A stretch of 22,196 nucleotides of DNA from Chloromonas sp. AAM2 (lineage: Eukaryota; Chlorophyta; Chlorophyceae; Chlamydomonadales; Chlamydomonadaceae): contig QAXH01004318.1 of NCBI GenBank assembly GCA_004335635.1, forward strand, positions 6,031 through 28,226. Direction: 5' to 3'. This document shows, piece by piece, positions 9,801 through 17,689 of the stretch (position 1 is its first letter; each line of letters starts with the position of its first letter). The translations under genes and the position numbers were made by a program. Below the pieces are notes generated by a model that was not told the origin of the DNA, did no database searches, and saw only the letters and a list, made by a program, of their open reading frames with translations.

Positions 9801-11378
9801 GGGCCTGACAGGGCACATCACTCCCTACACACTTATGATCTGGGATCTTTGGATGACTGGGGCAGTTCGTTAGCCTATCATGATCCTGATCTGAATGGCC
9901 CAGAGGGTGATGCAAGTCACACTTTTCAACCGCCAGATCACCATCATGTGCCGCCAGATCAACTGCAAGGTCAGCAGCAGCAGCACGTGCAATCAGCACA
10001 TGACATGGCTGGACCAGGCACAACGCCAACACCAGGGCACCTTCCAGCCACAGCCGATCATTCAACCCACATATCACAGCCCAACAGCACCACAGAAGCA
10101 CGTGCTGACGTCACAGGATCACCGGGGGTTGGTCATCGGCCGCAAGAGTGGGGTGTGATGGCTGCCTCTATGCACTGTAGCGTGTTTGGAGTAGCCCCAC
10201 CACACTGTCTCGAGCCGTCCTTGGACGTTTTTCAAGCATCGCGAATTCAGCCCGCGCCCTTGTTATCGTCAGCGTCACAGGCTCGGCAGCTGAGTACAGC
10301 TGGTGGTGGTGGTGGTGGTGGTGGTGCATTTGCAAGCCAAGTTGGGAATGGAGGCATGCAAGGTGTAGATGGGAGCAGTAACGGTTTGCATGAGGCCATG
10401 CCCGGTCATGCACATGGTGCATGGCAGCAGCCAGCAGTTGGCCATGCGAGCCACATGGGAGGGGTCGTCATCGGTGACAGCACATGGCATGCAGGCACAG
10501 CAGCATGGGGCCATGCGCCAGTTGATAGCCACGGCCCCATGCAAGGCCATGGCAGCAACTGGCATGCAGCAAGTCAGACGCCAGCTGTGAGCCATGGCGA
10601 GCATGGAGACATGCAGCATGCGTCCATGTCAGTACCCATGCATGGCATGAATGGCATGCATGGGGTTGAAGCTGCAGGGCGGCCCGGAGGTTCCATGCAC
10701 TCGTCGCAAGCACCAGGAGGCAGTGTGGTGTGGGTTTCCGACCCTGCCGCCCTGCTACTGCCTACCAACGAAACTCACGATCTCACACATCGCTTAGCCG
10801 TGGGTCACTCAGTGTTACAGGGTTTGTACGAGCGGAGTGACGTTTCTGTGCAGCATCGCCGCTTGGCGCGATTGGGTGCGGCCGCTATGGGTAGTTTCAT
10901 GGCTGGCGGCGGGACAGGAGCGGGACCGTTGGGCCCCTGGGGGTGCTCGCCTTCGGTTGCTGGTGTACCACACATGTCACACTGGGGTATTAGTCCGCAG
11001 GCCAATGGAAGTCCGAGTTCATATGGGCCGTCTATACACCATGTGGCCATGCGGGCGGGCGGGTTGCATGGAGGCAGTCACGTGATGCATGGAGGCAGCC
11101 CCCATGCGGCTGGGCCGCACATGCAGCGGTCGCAGCATGGCGTGTATGGCGGAGTCAGAAGTCAGGGGCCAGGGCAGGCTGTCGGTTACAGGGGCAGCAG
11201 TGGACAGCAGGGGATGGGTGGTGGTGCGATGTCTTCACGGGTCAATGGTGTATCGCAGCGGAATGCAGGTCCACTTCATAGTGGGATGCTGCATCATTAT
11301 GGTGGTGGAGGCGGAGCAATGACCAGGCATGAGGGGACTTCTGCGCATGGTAGTGACCCCTGGGGCTTCCACATGTGA
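788..11378 (+). CDS. ATG9: Autophagy-related protein 9 (ATG9), 14 exons, 5'-partial
   Basis: ATG9 is a multi-spanning membrane protein and phospholipid scramblase on Golgi-derived vesicles that seed and feed the growing autophagosome, working with ATG2. Exons that keep splice phase: 788-946, 1275-1439, 1622-2250, 2538-2617, 3127-3234, 3541-3625, 4027-4147, 4497-4649, 5099-5194, 5818-5896, 6714-6799, 8592-8733, 9249-9395, 9541-11378. They total 3,888 nt, or 1,295 residues plus TGA. Every exon aligns in order with plant ATG9. Landmarks are a membrane helix ADALLLAYLAIFGAYWAW, then MTWAEVLHKLVVLQ, DLNEHDVVSRIMRK, DNYLIALLNKG, TKTLEWNLKW-C, LSPFLLMFLLLYFFLRNAE, SRRWSALARWHLREFNEL, VARFVAFVAGSF, HYLPRHWRGR, LFLEELASVVLTPFMLYF, DDIVQFISDFTVHVEGVG and GKLEKSLLTFMATYPTWEP. 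All introns are GT-AG. The N-terminus, including the first helix, is outside the window. Identity is firm; exact edges of exons 1, 13 and 14 are inferred. Confidence 0.95.
1622..2250 (+). other. ATG9: ATG9 exon 3 with a ~180-residue low-complexity insertion (polyGly, polyGln)
   Basis: The exon starts with the conserved DNYLIALLNKGAL and ends with LMTKTLEWNLKW. Land-plant ATG9 has only about 25-30 residues between these blocks; here there are about 180. They include a Gly run at 1909-1935, a CAG/CAA-coded run of ten Gln at about 1945-1974, and a Gly/Arg-rich stretch up to 2220. The frame stays open across all 629 nt and both splice phases fit, so I read it as coding rather than as a missed intron. 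It lies in a cytosolic part of the ATG9 core, where a disordered loop could be tolerated. Confidence 0.8.
2618..3126 (+). repeat. ATG9 intron 4 with a 120-bp duplication of its own acceptor and exon start
   Basis: CTTCAGGGTTGCGTCTAGC occurs at 3001 and again at 3121, exactly 120 bp apart. The downstream copy is the acceptor of the exon at 3127 (its first two bases complete an Arg codon, then LRLAAALNAVLSPF). The upstream copy has the same exon-like continuation, and the 120 bp between are open in the same frame, so either acceptor yields an in-frame protein. The rest of the intron shows nothing else recognisable. Confidence 0.85.
3301..3439. repeat. 55-bp tandem repeat, ~2.5 copies, in ATG9 intron 5
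   Basis: TTTGAATGTCCTATGATGC begins at 3301, 3356 and 3411, an exact 55-bp period with one or two substitutions between copies. It lies wholly inside the intron 3235-3540. I see no coding or splice role for it. Confidence 0.9.
3664..3800. repeat. CTGG-type simple repeat in ATG9 intron 6
   Basis: A run of CTGG/CTGA tetranucleotides starts near 3664 and degrades into CTGACTGG-like words up to about 3800. It occupies part of the intron 3626-4026. The Gln/Ser/Ala-rich open frames on the opposite strand (3595-3883) come only from this repeat. Confidence 0.8.
4148..4496 (+). other. ATG9 intron 7, nothing recognised
   Basis: The donor is CTG|GTGAGT and the acceptor ACACACGCAG|TTGACG, both phase 0. 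The intron holds a few GAGTCGGCTGAGTCAGTT-like words near 4180-4200 but no clear array, gene or mobile element. Confidence 0.7.
4701..4736. repeat. GGCA/GGTA tetranucleotide microsatellite in ATG9 intron 8
   Basis: A run of GGCAG and then GGTA units lies in the 450-bp intron 4650-5098. The same intron has a 19-bp direct duplication (CTCTGTGCTGTGAGGGA-like) near 4790-4825. No gene is evident. Confidence 0.85.
5195..5817 (+). repeat. ATG9 intron 9: degraded junction copies and a 21-bp tandem array
   Basis: Two repeat layers are visible. At 5432-5456, TTTCAGTACAAAATAAGC resembles the exon 9 end plus donor (TTCCAATACAAGGTAAGC at 5183-5200), and a looser ~122-bp duplication relates 5384-5430 to 5506-5550. 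At 5618-5783 a 21-bp unit, GATTGG(T/A)CGATCGATCGG plus TCA, repeats about seven times and carries the palindromes ATCGAT and CGATCG. The acceptor is CATGCAG|GTGTTG. The SIGQIGR-type open frames here are products of the array. Confidence 0.8.
5897..6713 (+). repeat. ATG9 intron 10: 18/20-bp tandem repeat and an echo of exon 10
   Basis: From 5951 to 6043 five units of TGATGC(T/A)AGCTG(TG)CAGTGG alternate between 18 and 20 bp. At 6218-6235 the 18 bases ATGCTGTACTTCACACTG exactly match exon 10 at 5866-5883. This is followed by a CAGTGCGG that also mimics the exon end (CAGTGCGCGG), so a piece of the preceding exon has been copied into its own intron. The copy has no usable donor and contains TGA in the exon frame. 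The remainder shows nothing recognised. Confidence 0.8.
7571..7912 (+). CDS. Unknown ORF carried by the transposon, 3' end intact, 5' end uncertain
   Basis: The frame is open from 7571 to the TGA at 7910-7912 (113 codons). The first in-frame ATG is at 7645; other ATGs follow at 7663 and 7714. The product has a Trp/Lys/Gln-rich start (PFQQAWQKWDAEKQRQG), a basic segment (APKRNREYDLDRVKAKRAAK), an Ala-rich helix and an acidic end, VMDLISDSDDD. TGTAA at 7940-7944, 28 nt after the stop, is the standard green-algal poly(A) signal, so this looks like the genuine 3' end of a gene. A second frame, 7441-7584, starts MTQARLHQAVAGAHNTGKAA and overlaps by one base step; joining them needs an intron or a frameshift. 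It could be the tail of a deleted transposon protein or a captured host gene. I do not recognise the family. Confidence 0.5.
   Translation, partial: EQQLKEPHLNAAVRVRSNSSVIFPDGMPFQQAWQKWDAEKQRQGITISMADQPAPKRNREYDLDRVKAKRAAKAAAEAAALADKPAAAAGQAAGVDKPVAVDVMDLISDSDDD
7940..7944 (+). terminator. TGTAA poly(A) signal inside the transposon
   Basis: TGTAA is the canonical chlorophyte polyadenylation signal. This one follows the transposon ORF stop by 28 nt and lies in the sense direction of ATG9, inside intron 11. Confidence 0.5.
8857..8955. repeat. 33-bp tandem repeat in ATG9 intron 12
   Basis: TCAGTTGGGCACGGCATGGA starts at 8878 and 8911, with a truncated third copy at 8944, an exact 33-bp period. 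A partial copy precedes it from about 8857. It lies in the intron 8734-9248, whose remaining sequence shows no other recognisable feature. Confidence 0.85.
9541..11378 (+). other. ATG9: ATG9 terminal exon: 612-residue low-complexity, His/Met-rich cytosolic tail
   Basis: This single exon follows the acceptor TTCACAG and is open for 612 codons to TGA. It begins with a Pro/Thr/Gln-rich stretch, has a run of nine Gly near 10301-10326, then a segment (10389-10706) with 16 His and 9 Met in 106 residues. Near 10722-10745, VVWVSDP may correspond to the plant ATG9 motif MWLIDP; that match is inferred. ATG9 C-tails are normally disordered and variable, so length and composition are permissible but unusual. 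All three forward frames are partly open across the repeats; the chosen frame is the one that fits the splice phase and stays open throughout. Confidence 0.85.
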
Positions 11379-11900
11379 TGATGGCTGCATGGACATGCAC
11401 ATGTACGTGCTTCATGTGCCACTAGCCGGGCTTGCATCTGCATGTGCAACATGTCATTGACAAGCGATGCTGGTAGTCTTGTGTGTCTGGAAGAACCCAG
11501 TGCCGTAACTTCTTCCAGTGTGCGTTGCGTTTTAGTTTTGTGTTTGTGGAAGAACCCAATCATGAATGTTGTGGGCAAACAGGCCTCACTGGTTCTGGTG
11601 CCAGGCCAACAGTTGCAAGGTGACCTTCCTGGCAGTTCATCTCCACATGTCGGACTGCGTGTCATACATGTGCATGACAGGCTCATGTGGTAAACCTGCA
11701 GGGGTGACTTGAAGCGTTGGTTTCAAAGGCACACCTTGGATTTTGAAGGCACAGGTGCCGTAACATGGGCTTCACTTTGAAGGCACACGTTTGGCAGGTT
11801 GCACGCTGATTGGCGTGGATTATTGATTTTGTTGGAGGTCCTGGTGAAGCACACCGTGCTGTTGTCGCCACCGTCTGGATGGCTGTAACAGACAGATTGG
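11379..11900 (+). other. Probable ATG9 3' UTR with short repeats
   Basis: There is no coding signal after the TGA. TGGAAGAACCCA occurs twice (near 11489 and 11548), each preceded by TTGTGT-like sequence. (T/C)TTTGAAGGCACA-type words occur three times between 11720 and 11795. The extent is set by the first downstream TGTAA. Confidence 0.55.
11884..11888 (+). terminator. TGTAA poly(A) signal for ATG9
   Basis: This is the first TGTAA on the plus strand after the ATG9 stop, giving a 3' UTR of about 520 nt. Green algal transcripts are typically cleaved 10-20 nt after this pentamer. Confidence 0.55.
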
Positions 11901-12740
11901 GTATCACACGCCAAACTGGCTGTACCAATGCTGGTTTGGACAGTAGTTTGCGCTAATGTTTGCACAGCCAGCTCTTACAGCAACGCTCAAGACGTTGGTG
12001 ATGTTGTCACATAAATAAAACCTTTACCGTGTCACGTACACATGAAGCAAAAAGCTGCGTCACGAACAACAGCCCCATGCTCCCCTCGCGCCATGTCTCA
12101 TTCAAACATAAGCTGAGCTTCATTACCGGGCAGCACAAGGGATATCATTTCCACTGTCTGCTAGTTGCTGCCAGTGAGCATTGAGTTTTGCCGGTGGGGG
12201 AAAAGTCAGTTCAGGCCTATATATGGCGTGTCAGTGGTTGGCCGCTGCACGTGGGTTGCAAGTCATTATGACTCCCAATATGAGCACCCGGTCATGGAGG
12301 ACGGCCTCACCGTGACATAAGTACGTATTCACTATCTGGTGCGGTTGCAATGCCAATCCGTCACTGATGTTCAGCTGCAAAACTGGAGGAGTGCATGCAG
12401 GTCACATGGCCTAATCGGGTTGTTCCGGGTACTGAAGTCATGATTGGTTCAGGCAGGTCGTCACGACGCTTTGAGTAGGTTTTGCTGATGGCTGTTGACC
12501 CAACTGCATGCACACAGCAAACGTAACACAACGGACCAAAGTCAAGAGCAACGATGTCAATGTCTGAATGTCTGTTGTACCTGCAACTCTTACACGAAAT
12601 GGATGGAGGTACAGAGTTATGAGAAGGCAGAAGCACAGGGTTGTGAGAAGGCATTCAGGAAAAGCACTTCCCAAGCCGCACGGCCAACATTCATATGTCA
12701 CTTAGATGGACTCGGCATGTGGCATAGTTGCTGCAACAAA
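11901..12740. other. Intergenic region between convergent ATG9 and Mpv17-like genes
   Basis: No convincing gene is present. A TATATA stretch at 12219-12224 and minus-strand open frames at 12361-12701 are visible. One of these reads DIDIVALDFGPLCYVCCVHA, but I cannot connect it to a family or to the neighbouring Mpv17-like gene, whose poly(A) signals lie upstream of it. Confidence 0.5.
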
Positions 12741-12772
12741 CCATGCTTGTTTACATACAAGCATGGTTTACA
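12741..12772 (-). terminator. Two TGTAA poly(A) signals, one in the loop of a perfect hairpin
   Basis: On the minus strand TGTAA occurs at 12772-12768, overlapping the TAA stop of the Mpv17-like frame, and again at 12755-12751. The second lies in the 6-base loop of a perfect 10-bp inverted repeat: CCATGCTTGT at 12741-12750 and ACAAGCATGG at 12757-12766. Together they mark the 3' end of the Mpv17-like transcript. Confidence 0.6.
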
Positions 12773-15423
12773 TACAGCGCGCGGGATTCTGTAATTGCAA
12801 AGTTCTTGTATCATGCAAAGCTTCCCAAACCTCAGCAGGTATGCATTCACGTGACCTTCCCTTTTCCGTAGTCACCTTGCCCACGCACCTTAGATACGTG
12901 TTCCATATGAGTCCGCAGAAGTTGACATACAGCACCCGGTGTGTTGTGGGAACAAAGCTGAAGTTAATGATATTGGCAAGCGGCCTGCAAGGCATCATCA
13001 TCACGTCTACTTGGTCATTATGTGTCGCTCTGACCAAAGCCTTTGATGATGGAGTACGGCTGGACAGCAAGGCATGCAATACGGCCTCTTGCACTTGATG
13101 TCACTTGCAGCACATGCCTTACACACCCATGCCATGATGTGATCCCAGGACAAGCCCCTGACACGCTGCATTTCCATGCCCATGACCTCCTTACAGGAAG
13201 AAAGGCCAAATCATGCACCAAAACGTGATCTCCCGTCATGAGATCCATGCATGAACGTTCCTCACATCACGAGCGCACACACCATGCATCGTGCACGCAA
13301 TGCACAGGTACCGGTCCCACACTGCATGTCCACCAGCCCTTGCGTTTTGAATGTGCACCACTCTCACCAGAACACGCTTCCTCTCAGGTAGGTGGGCACA
13401 AAGCTCTCCTTAATCTTGTCCACCCCTCCCTCCACTCCAGTGCCCTCTAAGGAGGCCATAGCGATGAAAAATGCAGTCAAATCTGCAACAGCACAACATT
13501 CTTATATTGGCTGTGCTAGCTTTGGAACCTGCAGATGACATGGATCTCCTTGCAGCATGCCCCTTCCAAGTAACTGGCAATGCCCTCCTCTCAAACTTCA
13601 AGGCAGAATGCAAGCCTAGTTTACCGTTCTGAAGGTAGAGGCTAAGTTACCAGTTTGCGGAACTCTTGCAGCATGCCGTAACCAAACTTGCTCATACCAG
13701 TGTCGCTAATAACAGTGTGCCTCATCCAGCGTGAGGTAAAGGTTCACTGAGCACTTCATCTGCTATCAGTGCTACGGTCAACTCACAGGTTGGGAAAAGT
13801 GTCACCTGGCCTGTCATAGTCTTTGAAAAGGCCTGCAGGGCACCACGTGCATCATGCATGTGTACGGTACAGTGTGTGCCTTTTTGTGACCATTTTTAAG
13901 ATGTGCACAAGTCAACAAACACACAGGTTGGTGCTTGCTAGCAAGTTAAGTATGATCAAGGTAAATGTGTCAGCCAGCGCTACCCATAATGATGCCAAGG
14001 TAACTATCATCAGCTTCAATCTAAAGGGGTGATGACAACTGTGAACGATTGGGCTAGAATTCACTTAATTGTGACAGCACCATGAGGTTGGGAAACATGT
14101 CGTCTGACGCACAACTGACACGCTGATTGTCAGCTGCCAGTACATGCGAATGTCCACATACCGTTCGTAGGTCGGTGGCTGGGCCGAACTTTTGGTCTAA
14201 ACCTCGAAAGCCCAGGAAGAAACTGCGTGCACACTTGTGGCAAGCCTGACAGTGGGAGTGCACACCCTGATTGACCAGCTGTCGAAAGGTGGGTACATAA
14301 CAACTGTGCGATCCAATGTATCACCATGTCATGGGCGTCTCGGCCCCATGTTGGCATGACAAGACACAACTGTCCTTCTGGAGATACCCGTTCCGAGTAC
14401 TTGACACTGGCTTTATAATCGTCTTATTGTGTCAGCCTGTGTAGTGCAGAGGCAAGCACTATCCCTGGCACTCTGCAGCTCCTCAACTGTGTTTTGCGGT
14501 TCTGCCCTTGGGCCCCTAGACCTTGAACACTTGCTCGGACTGCCCCGCACTGCAACTGGCGGTCTGATGCGGCGACGATTCAACTTTCGGGGAAGAACCT
14601 CTCGTGTTGCCCTCCCCAATGTGTGCTACGGTGGTTGCTCACATTGTGCAAGGCAGGCTCGTATAAGCGTTTGACAGGCAGCGTTAAGCAGCAACACATG
14701 GGTATTCTCCCTTATAACAGCGACGTGTCTTGTACTTCTACGATACGTGTTGACATGGCATTTTCTGATGGTGCACTTACAAGGGCCCGTGTATTGTGCA
14801 GCCAATGATGCCAAAACGCGCCGTTCTGCACAGGCAAAGTATGGGCACAACTGGCCCAGCCAGACTTAGGCTGGCAGGTCTTCGTTCGTTTACCAGAAAC
14901 CATCGCAGAGGCCAAGAACTCTTACGTTTCCTTCCTAGCATTCTCACACGCATGGTTCTTTCCCAAGCAATGCATGCTTCAGGAGTTCCATCCCAAAGGC
15001 CTGGACGCTGCCTTGCACTGCAGCTTTCTTTCAATATATACATGATGCTGCATGCATGCATGCATCTGGTTCCCCAAAGCAATGCGTGTATGCATGGTGC
15101 AACATGACATGCGTTCTCATCCGTTGCTCGATGCTGCACGTCTCTGTACGGTTTTCCAAACCAATGCGTGTGTGCATGGTGCAACATGAGATGCGTTCTC
15201 ATCAGTTGCTCGATGCTGCACGTCTCTGTATGGTTTCCCAAACCAATGCGTGTGTGCATGGTAAACCGTGTTCTCATCCTCACCTTCTCCAGTTCACTTC
15301 AAATTTCTGGCTGCCTCTGTGCTGCACCTTCTGGCACACAACATCTGCAATGCTCATCACCGTCCCACTGGTCAATGAGGCCTTTATCAGTGGAGAGTGC
15401 CGGCCCCAGAACGTCGCAGCCAT
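12768..15423 (-). CDS. Mpv17/PMP22-family integral membrane protein, six exons
   Basis: Mpv17/PMP22 proteins are small four-helix proteins of the peroxisomal, mitochondrial inner or chloroplast membrane, thought to form or regulate channels. Exons in transcription order: 15423-15284, 14825-14781, 14222-14162, 13832-13787, 13482-13368, 12984-12768, totalling 624 nt (207 residues), a usual family length. All five introns are GT-AG and every phase matches. Signature blocks in order are SPLIKASLTSGTVMSIADVVCQ (split here: LTSGT, ADVVCQ), NWRRTARFGIIGCTIHGP, LDQKFGP, K-TMTGQ, FFIAMASLEG, WPLANIINFSFVP, HRVLYVN and IWNTYL. The ATG at 15423 follows an in-frame TGA by 9 nt and has AAC before it. The usual DQ after the Lys reads GQ, and GD reads AD. 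The last exon may instead splice at 12889 (AAG|GTGCGT); read-through adds about 40 atypical residues. Transit targeting is not evident. Confidence 0.9.
14163..14780 (-). other. Intron 2 of the Mpv17-like gene with a GC-rich patch
   Basis: The intron runs 14780-14223 (donor GTAAGT, acceptor CACGCAG), followed by the 61-nt exon 3. Inside it, 14430-14630 is GC-rich and open on both strands without resemblance to any Mpv17 block; phase continuity argues against it being an extra exon. Confidence 0.5.
15081..15283 (-). repeat. 82-bp tandem repeat in intron 1 of the Mpv17-like gene
   Basis: AATGCGTGT(G/A)TGCATGG begins at 15081, 15163 and 15245, an exact 82-bp period. On the gene's strand the first copy starts just after the donor of exon 1 (GTGAGGATGAGAAC), and GATGAGAAC is repeated in the next unit, so the array seems to grow from the donor-proximal sequence. 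Open frames across it on both strands are repeat artefacts. Confidence 0.88.
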
Positions 15424-15599
15424 GTTGAAAGCTCAACTGGGCCAAGACGAGTGTGCTCTGATGATAATGATACTAATATGGGTGCTAAAAGCTTTGAACT
15501 GAGAATGAAAGCAATTCTCAGCAGCTGCTTGCAGCAGATGCTGTGTGAGTTACGGGGGGAGCTGCGATGCACGTTTCTGATCGCTGGAGCGCACAAGCG

Positions 15600-15905
15600 T
15601 GTTGTCCACGCGAATGGCATTTTTTTTCAATGCAGGCTTTCTTCCCTTGCTTCCCTTATTACCGCTCAAGCATAAGTGTATAGCACAGAGCTGTCTCTTT
15701 TCAGCATTCACCATGTTGCGCTCGTTGGGTGCTCCGCCCTGCCAGCGCAAACCCTCGCTGTTGGCGGTGTGTTCGTCAGACAGACGTTTGCCAAAGACTT
15801 CACGCAAGCGCCTGGTTGATGGCAAGAGCGGCACCAACAGCAGACCTTAGGCAGTTTCGTCGTCTCCTGGCAGCAGCTGAGGTAGTTGAAACTGAGCGTG
15901 GCTGA
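15600..15905 (+). other. Coding-like patch upstream of the Mpv17-like gene
   Basis: Between 15700 and 15900 all three plus frames and one minus frame are open for 35-80 codons. A plus frame begins with ATG at 15712 (MLRSLGAPPCQRKPSLLAVC), resembling an organellar targeting peptide, and stops at 15848-15850. The minus frame reads LREVFGKRLSDEHTANSEGL. No continuation exon can be joined convincingly. It may be a gene fragment, a decayed insertion or promoter-side sequence. No function is assigned. Confidence 0.3.
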
Positions 15906-16230
15906 TTGTTCTGCCCTGAAGAAGGCTGAGCGTTACATGGTGACAGTGGTTCCTGTGGTGTTGGTGGTGTTAAATGTCAGTGAAGTGTAAATGAGAGATA
16001 ACTCGCACCTGGGCTTCAGCTATTGCGCATCCTTCCTGCACATGAGCCACAGACTGCTTTGACCTGAGCATGAGGCTCACTGATGAAAGCTTTGGTGCTG
16101 CTTGTGACCACTACACGTTTGTTGCCACGTAGCAGGCGGATCACGTGGCTGACCGCTGGATACGCTGGGTTTAGCCAGCTCGTGTCTTAACAACAGCTGA
16201 CGTGACTAAAAACACATTGTGTCTATATCA
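15906..16230. other. No gene recognised
   Basis: Short frames only; no repeats, RNA genes or splice-site-bounded coding blocks that I can support. Confidence 0.4.
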
Positions 16231-17040
16231 TTCAGGACAGGAGGCGACACACTATCACTGGTTTCAGTGCATGACCCAGGAATTGTCCCAGAACTGGCAA
16301 CCATCTTGAAAAACAACACAGAAATTTGTGTGAAGGAAAATCACTCCTTGACTGACGGTCAGGAGGTCACAGTAAAACACTGATCATGACAGTGAGCGAC
16401 AAAGAACAGAGCATGACTGCAAACCAAGAGCAAGCCAATTAACGAGCATCAGCCCCTTCGCAGGTGCTCTGATGTCATGCAATCCAATAGCACTCCTGGC
16501 CAAAGAGCTGCACAACCTCGCAGGAAACCGCTTGAATTTCCATGCTAGAACGAAGGGTGCTATCACACCTCTGCAAGGGCATAATCTACATTTGCTTTGA
16601 TGCAAAGGAAACGGTCGAGACACTTGCGGAACACAAGGGAAAAAAACTGTTCTACACGTCTTAACCATGTCAGTCACCCGCTCAAGAAACTGTCCCAGAA
16701 CTGGCAAACTCTCCCCCCCCCCTACATCAAAGTGAATTTACATTTTGCTTTGATGGAAAGCGCCAATAACATTTGCAATAATGAAGTCCAGCCCTCAAAT
16801 CCAGCCCTGAAAACTGTGTCCAAGTAACCTGGCATGCTGGAGGCTATCGCTAAGGATGTGGTGGCTATGGAAACCGTTACTAGATGATACCAACATTGGT
16901 GGTTAACAGACCCACCTGCGGTGCGAGTCCCCTTACAGCTGCCACTGTAACCAGGTCCCACACAATTCCACCTAGACGGAGAAACTTGGGAGCCTCAGCA
17001 AACATTGGAGCAGGCTATCTATGCATTTCAATTTGAGCAC
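16231..17040 (+). pseudogene. Decayed coding-like patches, possibly a retroelement remnant
   Basis: Several plus-strand stretches read like protein but are interrupted by stops and frame changes. They are SVHDPGIVPELATILKNN and following residues (16237-16383), KELHNLAGNRLNFHARTKGA (16501-16599), GIIYICFDAKETVETLAEHK (16576-16662), and FHLDGETWEPQQTLEQAIYA (about 16967-17043, with a TAA just upstream). TGTCCCAGAACTGGCAA is present twice, at 16284 and 16691. The arrangement suggests a degraded multi-domain ORF such as a LINE or other retroelement. No reverse transcriptase, integrase or gag motif is clear, so the family is unknown. Confidence 0.35.
16933..16937 (-). terminator. Possible TGTAA poly(A) signal for the unknown minus-strand gene
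   Basis: This is the first TGTAA on the minus strand after the stop at 17690, about 750 nt downstream. If used, the 3' UTR would include the (GAT)n tract and part of the decayed patch. Confidence 0.3.
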
Positions 17041-17247
17041 TGATATCCTGATCCAACCTGTAAACGAGCCAGCACCCACTGCTGTCCATGCTTCTGAGTA
17101 ATAGAAGTGCAGTATACACCTATGCAGCAAGCCATCCTTTCATCCGGATAGAATGTCGCCACTCAGCCTGGCGTGTGTGCTCCCACACAGGCTCATCTCA
17201 TACTTCCCTCAGTAGGCAAGGACGCGTGACAATCACATCATTGCTCG

Positions 17248-17613
17248 ATGCAGTGGCTAAGAAAGGCTACACACAAACAGTGTGCGGAGACTGTACAACG
17301 GAAATTGGATTCCAATGATTGGCCAGAAGGCAAGAACCAGATTCAAAAGCCACCTTCTACCAGTAGAAAGGGAGTAACAGAGGCTGATGATGATGATGAT
17401 GATGATGATGAGCATGACGATGAACAGAGACTCAGGCGCGCTTATGCTACTAGAACAGAAATAACAGAAATTCAGGTGCAAGTCATCAAAACGCTCAATA
17501 GCTTGACTTCAGAACGCTCCCAGTACAACCCTACTTCTTGTCGCAGGAAATGCTCTCAAACAGGTAACTCACAACAAATTCTAGAGGAGCAAAAGTCTCT
17601 CGTTAGATACTGA
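17248..17613 (+). other. Open frame with an Asp-8 run from a (GAT)8 microsatellite
   Basis: The frame is open for about 120 codons up to TGA. GAT repeats at 17386-17409 encode eight Asp, followed by a hydrophilic, possibly coiled-coil part (RTEITEIQVQVIKTLNSLTS). It begins without ATG in the track frame, has no recognised domain, and is antisense to the likely 3' UTR of the neighbouring gene. I keep it only as a candidate or as part of the decayed region to its left. Confidence 0.25.
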
Positions 17614-17689
17614 TTGCAAAGCAGCCCTCAATAAGCTTTACCAGAGCGCTGATAAAGTTAACATCAAGTTGACGGCGTTCGTTTCATGT

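Noticed and set aside
13690..13725. RHWYEQ-like peptide on the minus strand, reminiscent of the Mpv17 WY motif
   Set aside because: It lies after the K-TMTGQ exon in transcription order, whereas the WY motif should come before it, and including it breaks splice phase.
15050..15066. CATG-rich palindromic run as a regulatory site
   Set aside because: GCATG/CATGC words are common across the whole window, so a single run gives no evidence of function.
14777..15502. Frames across 15056-15502 (plus) and 14777-15283 (minus)
   Set aside because: They are dominated by the 82-bp tandem repeat in intron 1 of the Mpv17-like gene; only 14781-14825 of the minus frame is a real exon.
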